Source of the DNA: Rhodococcus phenolicus
GTDB taxonomy: Bacteria; Actinomycetota; Actinomycetes; Mycobacteriales; Mycobacteriaceae
Direction: 5' to 3'
DNA length: 64,000 nt
Assembly: GCF_001646785.1 (NCBI RefSeq)
Contig: NZ_LRRH01000043.1
Location: 31,404-95,403, forward strand
The translations under genes were made by a program, and so were the position numbers. This document shows positions 18,749 through 29,231 of the stretch, piece by piece. The notes beneath the pieces are model-generated. The model saw only the letters and a program-made list of their open reading frames with translations. It was not told where the DNA came from and made no database searches. Within the stretch, counting starts at the first letter, position 1; each line of letters opens with the position of its first letter.

Positions 18749-20086
18749 TCAGGCGAGGCTGGCGAGGGGGTCTGCGACGACGAGTGCCGCGTCGTCCTCG
18801 TCCAGGGTTCGGGCCGGTCCGGGACCGGTGGTGCGGGTCTCGAATCGCACCGTCACCCGCCCGTGTCCGGCGCCCTGCACCCAGCCGTGCCCGAATTCCG
18901 GGTGGCTCACGTCGGTGCCCGGATGCCATCGCGATCTCGGTTCCTCGGTGCGCTGCTGCAGTACCGGTCGCGGGCCGGACGCGTCGTCGTCGCCCTCTGC
19001 CGCGCGATCCAGTTCCGGGAACAGCGAGTCCTGCCGGATCGTCGACAGACCCGCGAAGCCGACACCGACCAGTCGGATCGGTCCTACTTCGATGGGGTCG
19101 AGGGCGAGGCGTTGCGCGGCGCCGGTCAGCGTCGGCAGGTCCTCGGTCGCGTACGGGAGTGTCGACGACCGCGTGAGAATGCTCATATCCGCTTTGCGCA
19201 GTTTGAGGACGACCGTGCGCGCCGCGCGCCCGTCCTTCCGCAACCGGGTGTGCGCGGCGACCACGCTTCCGGCCACCGCCCGGCGCAGGTCGCTCATCGT
19301 CACGATGTCGGTCGCGAAGGTGGTCTCGGCACTGACCTGTTTCGCTTCGGCGCGTTCGGCGACCGGACGGTCGTCGATCCCGTTGGCCAGCCGGTGCAGA
19401 CCGGGACCGACGGTCGTACCGAGGATGGAGGCGGCCTCGGCGACCGGAAGGGCGGCGAAGTCTCCGATGGTGTCGATGCCGAGCCGGCGCAGTCTGTCCT
19501 CGGCGACCGGCCCGATTCCCCACAGTTTGCGTACCGGCAGCCCGTGCAGGAGGGCGCGTTCCTCGTCGGGTCGCACGACGAGCATCCCGTCCGGTTTCGC
19601 GAGGCCGGAGCCGATCTTGGCGATCTGCTTGCCCGAACCGGCACCGATCGAGGCCACCAGACCGGTCCGGTCCAGCACGGTCTCCCGCAGCCCGGCGCAG
19701 AAACGCTCGACATCGGCGACGCTCGCGCCGGCGAGTTCGGCGGGCTCGGCGAACGCCTCGTCCATCGACAGGGTCTCGAGGACCGGCATGCGGGATCGCA
19801 ACGTCTCGAAGACCGCTTCGCTGAGCTCCCGGTACACCACGCCGCGCGGCGGAAGCACCACCGCGGACGGCCCCACCAGTCGGCGTGCCCGGCTCATCGG
19901 CATCGCCGATCGTGCCCCGTAGATCCGGGCTTCGTAGCTTGCGCCGGCCACCACGCCCCGTGCGCCGAGCCCACCGACGAGCACCGGCCGGCCCCGCAGG
20001 GTCGGCCGGGTCAACTGCTCGGCGGACGCGAAGAACGCGTCGAGGTCCAGGTGCAGCACCCAGCGCCGACTCACGGAGGTGGGCAC
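18749..20086 (-). CDS. dinB: DNA polymerase IV (DinB/DinX)
   Basis: Y-family translesion DNA polymerase of 445 residues. Catalytic acidic residues are seen in [12 protein letters not shown] (Asp near 14) and [12 protein letters not shown] (Asp-Glu near 109-110). A helix-hairpin-helix region ([18 protein letters not shown]) and the little-finger domain follow. The C terminus extends past the usual end with [20 protein letters not shown], as in actinobacterial DinX proteins. No terminal beta-clamp motif is obvious. GTG at 20086 is chosen since the frame upstream is Arg-rich. The gene is divergent from the ABC exporter and has no visible LexA box. Confidence 0.93.
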   Translation of the reverse strand: MPTSVSRRWVLHLDLDAFFASAEQLTRPTLRGRPVLVGGLGARGVVAGASYEARIYGARSAMPMSRARRLVGPSAVVLPPRGVVYRELSEAVFETLRSRMPVLETLSMDEAFAEPAELAGASVADVERFCAGLRETVLDRTGLVASIGAGSGKQIAKIGSGLAKPDGMLVVRPDEERALLHGLPVRKLWGIGPVAEDRLRRLGIDTIGDFAALPVAEAASILGTTVGPGLHRLANGIDDRPVAERAEAKQVSAETTFATDIVTMSDLRRAVAGSVVAAHTRLRKDGRAARTVVLKLRKADMSILTRSSTLPYATEDLPTLTGAAQRLALDPIEVGPIRLVGVGFAGLSTIRQDSLFPELDRAAEGDDDASGPRPVLQQRTEEPRSRWHPGTDVSHPEFGHGWVQGAGHGRVTVRFETRTTGPGPARTLDEDDAALVVADPLASLA

Positions 20087-20157
20087 AATTTCCAGATTAG
20101 AACGACGCACCGACGAGTCCACCGGCCGGCGCGTGCGAGCAGGTCCGGCGTGACGGT

Positions 20158-20186
20158 GCAAGAACGACGCAAGCGCCCTGCAAGCG
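20158..20186 (+). promoter_or_regulatory. Three 11-bp-spaced GCAAG direct repeats, possible SARP operator
   Basis: GCAAG occurs at 20158-20162, 20169-20173 and 20180-20184, exactly 11 bp apart, and the last two extend to GCAAGCG. Direct heptamers at 11-bp spacing upstream of a promoter are the known binding pattern of SARP/AfsR-family activators. The array ends about 65 bases before the ATP-binding protein start. The adjoining AfsR-like gene is the natural candidate regulator; that link is inference. Confidence 0.5.
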
Positions 20187-20250
20187 CGGTCACGGAAGGT
20201 TCTCTCGGCAACTCCGACCGAACGAGGCACTACCCGAAAGGACCCCACCC

Positions 20251-21231
20251 ATGTCGCACACGTCTCCCCCGGCCATCGAGGCGGAAGGACTCGTCAAACG
20301 CTTCGGCGACTTCACCGCCGTCGACGGTGTGAGTCTCACCGTCCCCACCGGCACCGTGTTCGGCGTGCTCGGACCCAACGGCGCCGGAAAGACCACGACC
20401 ATCCGGATGCTCGCGACGCTGCTGCGCCCGAACGCCGGCAGCGCCCGCATCTTCGGGCACGACGTCGTCGAGTCGCCGACGGCCGTGCGCTCGCTGATCG
20501 GCGTCACCGGCCAGTACGCGACGGTCGACGAGGATCTCACCGCCACCGAGAACCTCATGATCTTCTGCCGGCTGCTCGGGCTGAGCCGGGCCGACGCCAG
20601 GCGCCGCACCGCCGATCTGCTCGAGGAGTTCGCGCTGACCGACGCGGCGAACAAGGCGCTCAAGTACTTCTCGGGCGGGATGCGACGGCGACTCGACCTC
20701 GCGTCCGGCCTGATCGCGCGGCCGCCGCTGTTGTTCCTCGACGAGCCGACGACCGGTCTCGACCCCCGCACCCGCGCCCAGATGTGGGACACGATCCGCG
20801 GGCTCGTCGCCGCCGGGTCGACGGTCCTGCTGACCACCCAATACCTCGACGAGGCCGACCAGCTCGCCGATCGGATCGCGGTGATCGACCACGGTCGCGT
20901 GATCGCGAACGGCACCGCCGACGAACTCAAGTCGTCCGTCGGCACGTCATCGCTGCAGTTGACCCCGGCCGCTCACGAGGATGTCGCCCGGGCGCGCACA
21001 CTGCTGTCCGAGATGCTCGGCGCCGAGGTCGTGGTCGGTCCGGAAGGCACCCGGCTCACGGCGCCGCTGCCCGACACCTCGATCACCCCCGATCTGCTCA
21101 TCCGCCTGCGCGAGCACGGCATCTCCGTCGACGAGATCACCGTCAGCAAACCCAGCCTCGACGAGGTGTTCCTCACACTCACCGGGCACGGCACCGACGC
21201 CGGCCCCGAAGAAGACCGGAGTGTCGCATGA
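20251..21231 (+). CDS. ABC exporter ATP-binding protein (DrrA type)
   Basis: A 326-residue ATPase of the daunorubicin-resistance (DrrA) type. Walker A is GPNGAGKTT near residues 41-49, the signature is [13 protein letters not shown], Walker B is [12 protein letters not shown], and the switch region is [11 protein letters not shown]. The C-terminal 100 residues form the DUF4162-like tail usual in this group. An AAAGGA site precedes the ATG. The stop overlaps the permease start by four bases (ATGA), so the two subunits are coupled. The exported compound cannot be predicted; relatives export antibiotics or lipids. Confidence 0.93.
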   Translation: MSHTSPPAIEAEGLVKRFGDFTAVDGVSLTVPTGTVFGVLGPNGAGKTTTIRMLATLLRPNAGSARIFGHDVVESPTAVRSLIGVTGQYATVDEDLTATENLMIFCRLLGLSRADARRRTADLLEEFALTDAANKALKYFSGGMRRRLDLASGLIARPPLLFLDEPTTGLDPRTRAQMWDTIRGLVAAGSTVLLTTQYLDEADQLADRIAVIDHGRVIANGTADELKSSVGTSSLQLTPAAHEDVARARTLLSEMLGAEVVVGPEGTRLTAPLPDTSITPDLLIRLREHGISVDEITVSKPSLDEVFLTLTGHGTDAGPEEDRSVA

Positions 21232-22058
21232 CCACGACCGTCACGACCGACCGCGCCGACGTCCTCTCGGTTCCGGTCCCCACCGTTCGCTCCGTCGGCC
21301 TGCGCGACACCGTGTCGCAGTCGCTGACGATGGCCTATCGCGGTCTCGTCAAGGTCAAACACAATCCCGAGCAGCTGTTCGACGTGGTGCTCCAGCCGAT
21401 CATCTTCACGGTGATGTTCACCTATATCTTCGGTGGCGCCATCTCCGGAGACGTCGGGTCCTACCTGCCGATCATCATCCCCGGCATCCTGGTCCAGACC
21501 GTGATCACGGCGTCGATCGTCACCGGCACCCAGCTGCGCGAAGACATGGACAAAGGCGTGTTCGACCGCTTCAAATCCCTTCCGATCGCCCGGATCTCGC
21601 CGTTGGTGGGCGCACTGCTGTCGGATGTGGTCCGGTACGCGATCGCGACGACCATCACCTTCGGGGTGGGGTTCGCGATGGGATTCCGGCCCGAGGGCGG
21701 TGTCTTCGGTGTCCTGCTCGCGGGCCTGCTCGTGATCGTCTGTGCCTTCGCGATCAGCTGGATCTTCGCCCTGATGGGCGTTCTCATGAGGAAGGCCTCG
21801 GCCGTGCAGGGCATCTCGATGCTCGTGTTGTTTCCGCTGACCTTCATGTCCAACGCGTTCGTTCCCGCCGACACCATGCCCGGCTGGCTGCAGTCGTTCG
21901 TGAACGTCAACCCGGTCTCGCATCTGGTGACCGCCGTCCGCGAACTCGTCGGCTCGGGTCACGTCGGGATCCACGTGCTGTGGTCGCTCCTCGGTGCCGC
22001 GATCGTGGTGGCGATCTTCGCGCCACTGACCGTGCGCGCCTACATGCGGAACGCGTGA
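21228..22058 (+). CDS. ABC exporter permease (DrrB/ABC-2 type)
   Basis: A 276-residue membrane protein with six hydrophobic segments of the ABC-2 type. Typical features are LFDVVLQPIIFTVMFTYIFGGAI, the EDMDKGVFDRFKSLPIAR coupling region, and PLTFMSNAFVPADTMPGWLQ before the last membrane spans. It is translated from an ATG overlapping the ATPase stop. Its 3' end overlaps the 3' end of the converging AfsR-like gene by 19 bases, so the two transcripts are antisense to each other at their ends. Confidence 0.93.
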   Translation: MTTTVTTDRADVLSVPVPTVRSVGLRDTVSQSLTMAYRGLVKVKHNPEQLFDVVLQPIIFTVMFTYIFGGAISGDVGSYLPIIIPGILVQTVITASIVTGTQLREDMDKGVFDRFKSLPIARISPLVGALLSDVVRYAIATTITFGVGFAMGFRPEGGVFGVLLAGLLVIVCAFAISWIFALMGVLMRKASAVQGISMLVLFPLTFMSNAFVPADTMPGWLQSFVNVNPVSHLVTAVRELVGSGHVGIHVLWSLLGAAIVVAIFAPLTVRAYMRNA

Positions 22059-25000
22059 TCCCGCCCGTCACGGTCCCGCCGGACCGTGACGGTGCGCGTG
22101 CGGAGCTCGTCGACGATCAGGACCTGGGCGCGACGGCGCGGGATCTCGGCGACCGCGGCGAGCGCGTCGTCGACGGGCCCGTCGCCGAGGACCTCACGCG
22201 CGCGGGCCAGGTGGGTCGCCACACGCATCGACGGGAAGTCCTGCCGCGGCGACACTCTCGTGGACAAGGCGAGCAGGCGGACACCGTCGACGGATCCGGT
22301 CGCGATGTCGTACGCGCCGATTGCGCACACGACCGCGCCGGTCTGCGGAAGATCGTGACGCCCTTCGGGACCCAGACGGGCCACCGCGCGAACGGCGAGC
22401 ACACCGATCACGTCGTCGGCTTCACGAGCCCGGCCCGCGAGCACGTGGGCGTCGACGGCCGCAGCCATCACCATCAACCCCATCGGCTCCGAGTTGTCGA
22501 TCTTCTCGAGGTCCGGCAAACGGAGCAGCGCCAGCGCGGACCGGTAGCCCTGCAGCCCCGCGTCGACGTCACCGGCCGCGAGGTCGATCTCGGCGCGGCT
22601 CACCGCGATCGCCACCGCTCCCTGGCGGTGACCCTCCGGTGTCGTCCGGTCGAGACGCTCGACCAGCGGCCCGGCCAGATTCAGTTCGCGGCGCGCGTCA
22701 CCCACACTCCCCAGACCGGCCAGGGCAGCGGCGATCGCGCCGTGCATCGCCACCGTCTCGCTCGACGCGAACAGATCCCGCATCGGCTCCATGCCGGCCC
22801 GGAGGTGCCGCACCGCCTCCTCGTACCGAGCGGACTGGGCGGCGATGTTCCCGAGGTGCTGGTCCACCATCGACATCGTCCACTCCTCCCCCGCCGAGCG
22901 TGCGAGGACGAGCGCCGCCCTGCCGTCCACCGCGGAGCCGTACAGATCACCGTTGTTCTCCCGCACATTGGCCCGCACCATCAACGCGGCGCACCGTGAC
23001 GCCGGGTCCGGGTGCCGGACCGCGGCGGCCAGTGCGCGAGCGAGTCCCCTGCCTCCCACCGGGAGCACGAACAGGGCGGCGCACAGCGCGACCACGGGAT
23101 CGAGGTCCTCGCGGCGGGCGGTGCGCCGCAGGCGAACCCGGGCGAGCGCCAGGCTGCGACCGACACCGCTGAACGCCAGGGACGCGGTGAGCAGCATGTA
23201 TCCCACGGCAACGCCGTTCCCCGGTGCGTCGCGCGCCTCCGGGTCGTCGGGGTCGATCGCGAGAATCCGCACCGCCAGATCGGTCACCTCCGAGTGCGTG
23301 CCGCGCAACGTCCACAGCGCACCCAGCACCGGGAACACGGTGAGCACGGTCCGGCCACGGTTCTCGGCGAGTGCGTGTCTCAGCACGGAGAGCAGGTTGT
23401 CGTGCTCGGAATCGACGGCGCGCGAGGCCTCCGTCTGGGCACCGTCGAGGAACCGGCGGATCATGTGCCGGCAGAAGCCCTCGGCCCACGCGATCGTCCT
23501 GCCGGCGACCTGCGCCTGCTCGTCCGCACCGGCAGCGGCGAGTTGTTCCTCACCGAACTCGCGCACCGTTTCGAGCATGAGATATCTCAGGCCGGACCGG
23601 CCCTCGACGACGGTGAGCATCGACTGCGCCACCAGCCCCTCGACCGCATCGGCCGCGTCGGTCACCTCACCCCACTGCGCGACGGCGACGGCCGCGTCGA
23701 GCGTGAAACCGGCCGGGAACCGGCACAGGCGGCGCAGCGCCGCCCGCTGGTCCGGTTCGAGGAGGTTCCAGCTCCAGTCGATGACGGCGTACAGGGTGCG
23801 ATGCCGCTGCGGCGACGTCCTGTCCCGCGAGCGCAGCAACTCGAATCGGTCGGCGAGGCGGGAGTCGATGTCCTCCACCGACATGGTGCGCGCCCGTGCG
23901 GCGGCGAGCTCGATCGCCAGCGGCAGTCCGTCGAGGGACCGGCACAGCTGCGCGACGACCACCGGATCCAGCCGGACCGACGGCCGCACCGCCTGGGCAC
24001 GCACGCGGAAGAGTTCGGTCGCCGGGGACCCGGATTCGTCGATCTCCAGCGGGGACAGCGGATAGACGGATTCGGCGGTGATCGCCATCGGTGCCCGGCT
24101 GGTGGCGAGCACCGTCAGCTGATCGCTCGCCCCCACCAGGTCGGCGACCACCTCGGCGACGTCGTCGATCAGGTGCTCGCAGTTGTCGAGGATCAACAGC
24201 GACGGACGCAGCGCGAGCGCCTCACGCAACCGGTCGCGCACGTCGTGCAGTCGCACCCGGGTCGACGCGGCCCCGGGCTTGACCTCGAACTCGCCGATTC
24301 CGAGCACGGCGGCGATCGCGGCGACCACGTCGCTGCCGTCACGAACCGACGCCAGCTCGACGAGCGCCACCTGGGTCCGCCGGGACACCCGCAGCCCGAT
24401 CTCGTGGGCGATACGGGTCTTGCCGATCCCGCCCGGGCCGAGCACCGTCACGACACGCGCGGACCGCAGCAGAGCATCGAGTGCGGTCAGGTCCTCGTCT
24501 CGCCCGAGCAGGGCGTTGGGCGCGGCACGCAACCCGATCGACGGCGGAACCAGTTGTTCCGCAACGTGTTCCGGTGCGATGTGCGGCGGCGCGGGGCGAG
24601 CCGCGCCGGGCGGCGTCCCACCGCGCAGCAACGTCGTGTTCAGATCCGTCAGCCACGGCGACGGGTCGGCGCCCAGCCGGTCGGCGAGCCGGTTCCGGAG
24701 ACCGGCGAACACCTCGAGCGCGTCGTTACCCCGGCCGAGCCCCGCCAGCACCAGCATCAGGTGGCCGTGCGCCTGCTCGCCGAGGGGTTCCCGGTCGACT
24801 GCCGCCCGGGCGAGCGGCAGCGCCTGTTCGAACTCACCGAGCGCCACGAGGGCGGCGAGTTCGACGGCGGCGAGTGCATCCGCGCAGGAGCGGGCCTCCG
24901 TCGCGATCTCCCGGGCCGGCTCGCCCGCGACCAGATCGGTTCCCGGCTCGCCGCGCCAGAGGGCCAGCGCCTGCCGGACGGTCGTCACCGCGCCGCGATG

Positions 25001-25387
25001 GTCACCGTCGGCGTGCTGCCGCTGCGCATGTCGCTCGCACGCGCGGGCCAGGGTGAGGTCGACCCCGGTACGGTCGAGGGCGAGCCGATATCCGGCGGGG
25101 CCACTCTCGAGGACGCCGTCGGGCAGCGCGGACCTCAGCCTGGAGATCTGGGTGTGCAGCGCGTTGAGCGGCGATCGCGGGGGTTCGTCACCCCACACGT
25201 CCTCGATCAACGCTGTCGCACTGCGCGTGCGGCCCGGTGTGCGCGCGAGCGCGGCCAGCAGGGTCCGGGCGCGCAGACCCGGCAGCGGGACCAGCACCCC
25301 GGCCCGCCGCGTGGCCACCTCACCCAGCAGTGACACCTCGACACCGGTGGACAGTGCTGTGGCGAGGTCCTTCGAATCCGGTTGCAC
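22040..25387 (-). CDS. AfsR/SARP-family transcriptional regulator with NB-ARC and TPR-like regions
   Basis: A large regulator of about 1115 residues. An OmpR-like winged helix (about residues 17-110, ending RSPLNALHTQISRLRSALP) and a bacterial transcriptional activation domain (about 115-265) define a SARP. An NB-ARC-type ATPase follows with Walker A VLGPGGIGKTRIA near 315 and LLILDNCEHL as Walker B, and the rest is helical, TPR-like. Such proteins activate by binding 11-bp direct repeats, often near secondary-metabolite genes. GTG at 25387 is favoured, with TTAGGA upstream. It converges with, and overlaps by 19 bases, the ABC permease gene, whose promoter region holds 11-bp repeats. No biosynthetic cluster is nearby. 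Confidence 0.9.
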   Translation of the reverse strand: MQPDSKDLATALSTGVEVSLLGEVATRRAGVLVPLPGLRARTLLAALARTPGRTRSATALIEDVWGDEPPRSPLNALHTQISRLRSALPDGVLESGPAGYRLALDRTGVDLTLARACERHAQRQHADGDHRGAVTTVRQALALWRGEPGTDLVAGEPAREIATEARSCADALAAVELAALVALGEFEQALPLARAAVDREPLGEQAHGHLMLVLAGLGRGNDALEVFAGLRNRLADRLGADPSPWLTDLNTTLLRGGTPPGAARPAPPHIAPEHVAEQLVPPSIGLRAAPNALLGRDEDLTALDALLRSARVVTVLGPGGIGKTRIAHEIGLRVSRRTQVALVELASVRDGSDVVAAIAAVLGIGEFEVKPGAASTRVRLHDVRDRLREALALRPSLLILDNCEHLIDDVAEVVADLVGASDQLTVLATSRAPMAITAESVYPLSPLEIDESGSPATELFRVRAQAVRPSVRLDPVVVAQLCRSLDGLPLAIELAAARARTMSVEDIDSRLADRFELLRSRDRTSPQRHRTLYAVIDWSWNLLEPDQRAALRRLCRFPAGFTLDAAVAVAQWGEVTDAADAVEGLVAQSMLTVVEGRSGLRYLMLETVREFGEEQLAAAGADEQAQVAGRTIAWAEGFCRHMIRRFLDGAQTEASRAVDSEHDNLLSVLRHALAENRGRTVLTVFPVLGALWTLRGTHSEVTDLAVRILAIDPDDPEARDAPGNGVAVGYMLLTASLAFSGVGRSLALARVRLRRTARREDLDPVVALCAALFVLPVGGRGLARALAAAVRHPDPASRCAALMVRANVRENNGDLYGSAVDGRAALVLARSAGEEWTMSMVDQHLGNIAAQSARYEEAVRHLRAGMEPMRDLFASSETVAMHGAIAAALAGLGSVGDARRELNLAGPLVERLDRTTPEGHRQGAVAIAVSRAEIDLAAGDVDAGLQGYRSALALLRLPDLEKIDNSEPMGLMVMAAAVDAHVLAGRAREADDVIGVLAVRAVARLGPEGRHDLPQTGAVVCAIGAYDIATGSVDGVRLLALSTRVSPRQDFPSMRVATHLARAREVLGDGPVDDALAAVAEIPRRRAQVLIVDELRTRTVTVRRDRDGRDHAFRM

Positions 25388-25441
25388 CGCCGACGATCCT
25401 AACCCCGGTCGCGGGCCGGCAGCGGCACCGGCGGGCGGTGC

Positions 25442-25467
25442 CCCCGGCGGGCGGACACCCGCCGGGG
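25442..25467 (-). terminator. Candidate terminator of ileS
   Basis: Inverted repeat CCCCGGCGGG (25442-25451) with its complement at 25458-25467 and a six-base loop, 11 bases past the ileS stop. It lacks a T-tract and is very G+C-rich, so the assignment rests on position. Confidence 0.5.
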
Positions 25468-25478
25468 ACACTGCTCGA

Positions 25479-28400
25479 TCACGCCTTGGCGATGGCCGCG
25501 CGGGTTCCCTCACCGAGTTCGACGGCATCGGTGCCCGCGGCGGCGAGCTCGAAGGTCGTCGCGAGCACCTCACCGGCGATCAGGTCGCGGTGCCGGGCGG
25601 CCCACTCGGCGCGGTCCGCCGGCACCTCGAACACCACCGAGATGCGGTCGGACACGTCCAGGCCGAGGTTGCGGCGGGCGTCCTGCAGTTCGCGGACCCG
25701 GTCCTTCGCCCAGCCCTCCGCCTCGAGCTCCTCGGTGACCGCCGAGTCGAGGACGACCAGTCCGCCACCGCCGGGCAGCGCAGAGGTCGACTCGGGTTCG
25801 GCGGCAACGAGCCGGCTCGTGTACTCCTCGGGGAGCAGCGCGATCCCGGCGGCGGTCACCGTGCCGTCGGCGGCTTCGGTCCAGTCGCCGGACTTCACGG
25901 CCTTGATCACCTTCTGCACGTCCTTGCCGAGCCGCGGGCCGGCGGCACGGGCATTGACGACGACCTCGAACCGGCCGTGCGCCTCGACGTCGTCGGTGAG
26001 CTCCACGTGCTTGACGTTGACCTCGTCGCCGATCAGCTCGACGAACGGCTCGAGGCTCGCCGAGCCGGGGGTCGCGACGGTCACCTTCGGCAGCGGCAGC
26101 CGGACCCGCAGGTGCTGGGCCTTGCGCAGCGACAGCACCGTCGAGCACACGACCCGCACCTCGTCCATCGCCGCGACCAGCTCGGTGTCGGCGGGGACGT
26201 CCCCGGCCATGGGCCAGTCCGCGAGGTGGACGGAGCGGCCACCGGTCAGGCCACGCCAGATCACTTCGGACGCCATCGGCAGCAACGGCGCCGCGAGGCG
26301 GGTGACGACCTCGAGGACGGTATGCAGGGTGTCGATCGCGTCGGTGTCCTCGTCCCAGAACCGGTTCCGGGAGCGGCGCACGTACCAGTTGGTCAAGGCG
26401 TCGCAGAACGTGCGCAGTTCGTCGCACGCACCGGCGATGTCGACGACGTCGAGGGCCTCGGTGACCGCGTCGCGGGTCTCGGCGAGTTTGGCCAGGATGT
26501 AGCGGTCGAGCACGTGCGGCGAATCGGTCCGCCAGGTGCCGGGCTTCGACGCGTACAGCTGCAGGAAGCTCCACGCGTTCCACAGCGGCAGCAGCGCCTG
26601 CCGCACGCCCTCGCGGATGCCCTGCTCGGTGACGACGAGGTTGCCGCCACGCAGGATCGGCGAGGACATGAGGAACCAGCGCATCGCGTCGGATCCGTCG
26701 CGTGCGAACACCTCGTTGACGTCGGGGTAGTTGCCCTTGGACTTGCTCATCTTCAGGCCGTCGTCACCGAGGACGATGCCGTGCGCGGCAACGCACTTGA
26801 ACGCGGGCCGATCGAACAACGCGGTCGCGAGCACGTGCAGGGTGTAGAACCAGCCGCGGGTCTGGCCGTTGTACTCGACGATGAAATCGCCCGGGTAATG
26901 CGTCTCGAACCAGTCCTGGTTCTCGAACGGGTAGTGGACCTGCGCGAACGGCATCGAGCCCGACTCGAACCAGCAGTCGAGCACCTCGGGCACGCGCCGC
27001 ATCGTCGAGCGACCGGTCGGATCGTCCGGGTTGGGTCGAGTGAGCTGGTCGATCATCGGGCGGTGCAGATCGTCCGGGCGCACCCCGAAGTCCGCCTCGA
27101 GCTCGTCGAGCGAACCGTAGACGTCGACACGCGGGTAGGCGGGATCGTCCGACACCCACACCGGGATCGGGCTGCCCCAGTAGCGGTTGCGGCTGATGTT
27201 CCAGTCGCGGGCACCTTCGAGCCACTTGCCGAACTGGCCGTCACGGATGTGCTCGGGCACCCACGTGATCTCCTGGTTCAGCTCCACCATCCGGTCACGG
27301 AACCGGGTGACGGCGACGAACCACGACGGCACCGCCATGTAGATCAGCGGCTGCCCGGACCGCCACGAGTGCGGGTACGAGTGCTCGATGGTCTCGTGCC
27401 GCAGCAGCTTGCCGGCGGCCTTGAGATCCTTGATGATCACCGGGTTCGCATCGAAGACCTGCAGGCCCTCGTACGGCGGGACCATCGCGGTGAACTTGCC
27501 ACCGGGATCCAGCGGCTGCACCAGCTCGATGCCGTTGCGCTGGCAGTACTCCATGTCCTCCTCACCGAAGGCGGGAGCCATGTGCACGATGCCGGTGCCG
27601 GATTCGGTCGTGACGTAGTCCGCGGCGATCACCTGGTGCGCATTGTCGCGGCCGGTGAAGAAGTCGAACGGCGGCTCGTAGGCGAGACCGACCAGGTCGG
27701 CTCCGGTGTACTCGGCGAGCACCTCCGGCTCGTCGCCGAGCTCGCGCGCGTAGTGGCCGAGCCGGTCCTTCGCCAGCAGATACGTCTTCGGGCCGGCCTC
27801 ACCGTCACCGGCAACGCGCACCGCGACGTAGGTGATGTCCGGGTGCACGGCGATCGCGAGGTTCGACGGCAGAGTCCACGGCGTGGTCGTCCAGATCAGA
27901 GCGTTGGCACCGTCGAGTTCGGTACCGGGGGCGCGCAGCACCATGTCGACGGTGACCGCCGGATCCTGACGCATCTTGTACGCGTCGTCGAGCCGGGTCT
28001 CCTGGTTCGACAGCGGCGTCTGCTCGTACCACGAGTACGGCAGGACCCGAAACCCCTGATAGATCAGGCCCTTGTCGTACAGGGACTTGAAGGCCCACAT
28101 GACGGACTCCATGAAGTCCAGGTCCAGGGTCTTGTAGTCGTTGTCGAAGTCGACCCAGCGAGCCTGCCGGGTGACGTAGTCGCGCCACTCCCCCGTGTAC
28201 CGCAGCACCGACTGCTTGCAGTACGCGTTGAACTCGGCGAGACCCATCGTGTCGATCTCGGACTTGTCCTTGATCCCGAGCTGCTTCTCGGCTTCGAGTT
28301 CGGCGGGCAGACCGTGACAGTCCCAGCCGAAGCGCCGGTCGACTTTCTTGCCGCGCATCGTCTGGAACCGCGGCACCACGTCCTTGACGTAGCCGGTGAG

Positions 28401-28679
28401 CAGGTGCCCGTAGTGCGGCAGGCCGTTCGCGAACGGCGGGCCGTCGTAGAACACGAACTCGTCGGACCCCTCGCGCTGCGCGAGCGACGCTCGGAAGGTG
28501 TCGTCCTCCGCCCAGCGGGCCAGGACGCGCTGCTCGAGGTCGGGGAAGTCCACACCCGAGTCCTTGGTGACGCCGAAGTCGACCCGCGGGTATCCGCCGG
28601 TCGTGCCGGGTCCTTCTGCGCTGGATGCAGCGTTGCCGGTCGCTGCGGAAGGATCGGTCGCGGCAGAATTCTCGGTCAC
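25479..28679 (-). CDS. ileS: Isoleucyl-tRNA synthetase
   Basis: Class I aminoacyl-tRNA synthetase of 1066 residues that charges tRNA-Ile. The HIGH motif is seen as PHYGH near residue 89 and KMSKS at about 643-647. The editing domain contains [19 protein letters not shown]. Length and the C-terminal domain with [17 protein letters not shown] match the eukaryote-like IleS clade of mycobacteria and relatives, which is often less sensitive to mupirocin; that is family knowledge. GTG at 28679 has GGAGGAG just upstream. The leader carries a T-box with the GGGTGGTACC core, so expression should respond to uncharged tRNA-Ile. Confidence 0.97.
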   Translation of the reverse strand: MTENSAATDPSAATGNAASSAEGPGTTGGYPRVDFGVTKDSGVDFPDLEQRVLARWAEDDTFRASLAQREGSDEFVFYDGPPFANGLPHYGHLLTGYVKDVVPRFQTMRGKKVDRRFGWDCHGLPAELEAEKQLGIKDKSEIDTMGLAEFNAYCKQSVLRYTGEWRDYVTRQARWVDFDNDYKTLDLDFMESVMWAFKSLYDKGLIYQGFRVLPYSWYEQTPLSNQETRLDDAYKMRQDPAVTVDMVLRAPGTELDGANALIWTTTPWTLPSNLAIAVHPDITYVAVRVAGDGEAGPKTYLLAKDRLGHYARELGDEPEVLAEYTGADLVGLAYEPPFDFFTGRDNAHQVIAADYVTTESGTGIVHMAPAFGEEDMEYCQRNGIELVQPLDPGGKFTAMVPPYEGLQVFDANPVIIKDLKAAGKLLRHETIEHSYPHSWRSGQPLIYMAVPSWFVAVTRFRDRMVELNQEITWVPEHIRDGQFGKWLEGARDWNISRNRYWGSPIPVWVSDDPAYPRVDVYGSLDELEADFGVRPDDLHRPMIDQLTRPNPDDPTGRSTMRRVPEVLDCWFESGSMPFAQVHYPFENQDWFETHYPGDFIVEYNGQTRGWFYTLHVLATALFDRPAFKCVAAHGIVLGDDGLKMSKSKGNYPDVNEVFARDGSDAMRWFLMSSPILRGGNLVVTEQGIREGVRQALLPLWNAWSFLQLYASKPGTWRTDSPHVLDRYILAKLAETRDAVTEALDVVDIAGACDELRTFCDALTNWYVRRSRNRFWDEDTDAIDTLHTVLEVVTRLAAPLLPMASEVIWRGLTGGRSVHLADWPMAGDVPADTELVAAMDEVRVVCSTVLSLRKAQHLRVRLPLPKVTVATPGSASLEPFVELIGDEVNVKHVELTDDVEAHGRFEVVVNARAAGPRLGKDVQKVIKAVKSGDWTEAADGTVTAAGIALLPEEYTSRLVAAEPESTSALPGGGGLVVLDSAVTEELEAEGWAKDRVRELQDARRNLGLDVSDRISVVFEVPADRAEWAARHRDLIAGEVLATTFELAAAGTDAVELGEGTRAAIAKA

Positions 28680-28741
28680 TGGGGCTCCTCCGTGCCTGGA
28701 CGTGCTCGGCACGGGGACGATCACCGCGCACTGTGCGCTGC

Positions 28742-28944
28742 GACCGCGGTACCACCCCGCTTGCGCCACCCGGTCGGGACCGGGCGGGCCACTCGTGCAG
28801 GCTGTGACGGGCCCACCCGTTCGGTTCTACTGAGTCGTTCCACCGCGGCGGAACGGCCGTTCTTCCGAAGGCTCCCCGGTGATGGCCGGATCATCGCCTC
28901 CCCGGACGCGCCGGGGTTTCGTTTCCTCCCGGTCGAACCGGGAC
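28742..28944 (-). promoter_or_regulatory. T-box riboswitch, ileS leader (translational type)
   Basis: The conserved T-box sequence AAGCGGGGTGGTACCGCG lies at 28762-28745 on the ileS strand, matching the consensus whose GGUGG pairs with the tRNA acceptor end. Upstream, GGCGATGATCCGG with flanking pairing segments at about 28896-28870 fits a short stem I with an ATC isoleucine specifier. No terminator with T-tract follows; the GGAGGAG ribosome-binding site (28693-28687) lies soon after, as in actinobacterial T-boxes that act on translation. Uncharged tRNA-Ile would stabilise the open form. Confidence 0.88.
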
Positions 28945-28950
28945 CTGTCC

Positions 28951-28956
28951 ATTGTA
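28951..28956 (-). promoter_or_regulatory. ileS -10 element
   Basis: TACAAT at 28956-28951 on the minus strand, placed so that transcription would begin at about 28944, just before the T-box leader. It lies at the very 3' end of, or just after, the small membrane protein gene. The -35 is weak. Confidence 0.5.
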
Positions 28957-28966
28957 GGACGTGCCG

Positions 28967-29188
28967 TCAGTCGGTTCGATCACGGTCGCTGCCGGGCCGG
29001 CGCGACCGCCGCTCGGGGGGTGTGACGGGAGTGGCTCGCGAACCGGTCAGCACACTGACCAGCAGCAGCACCGCCCCCACCACACACACCACGATGCAGG
29101 CCCAGGCCCAGGCCACCGAGCCGGTCATCAACGCGACGACCAGCAGGCCGAATCCGACGGCTGCGAGAACGAGCGTCACCACGAGCAT
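28967..29188 (-). CDS. Small two-helix membrane protein (Rv2144c-like position)
   Basis: A 73-residue protein with two hydrophobic segments (VVTLVLAAVGFGLLVVALM and AWACIVVCVVGAVLLLVSVL) and a polar Arg-rich C-terminal tail. ATG at 29188 has GAGGA at suitable distance. It follows wag31 by 43 bases, the same place as the small membrane protein gene beside wag31 in mycobacteria, and may be in the wag31 transcript. Function unknown. Its 3' end runs into the ileS promoter. Confidence 0.75.
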   Translation of the reverse strand: MLVVTLVLAAVGFGLLVVALMTGSVAWAWACIVVCVVGAVLLLVSVLTGSRATPVTPPERRSRRPGSDRDRTD

Positions 29189-29231
29189 GTCGAATCCTCA
29201 TCCGAGGTTCGGCGCCGGGCCCGACCCTCGA

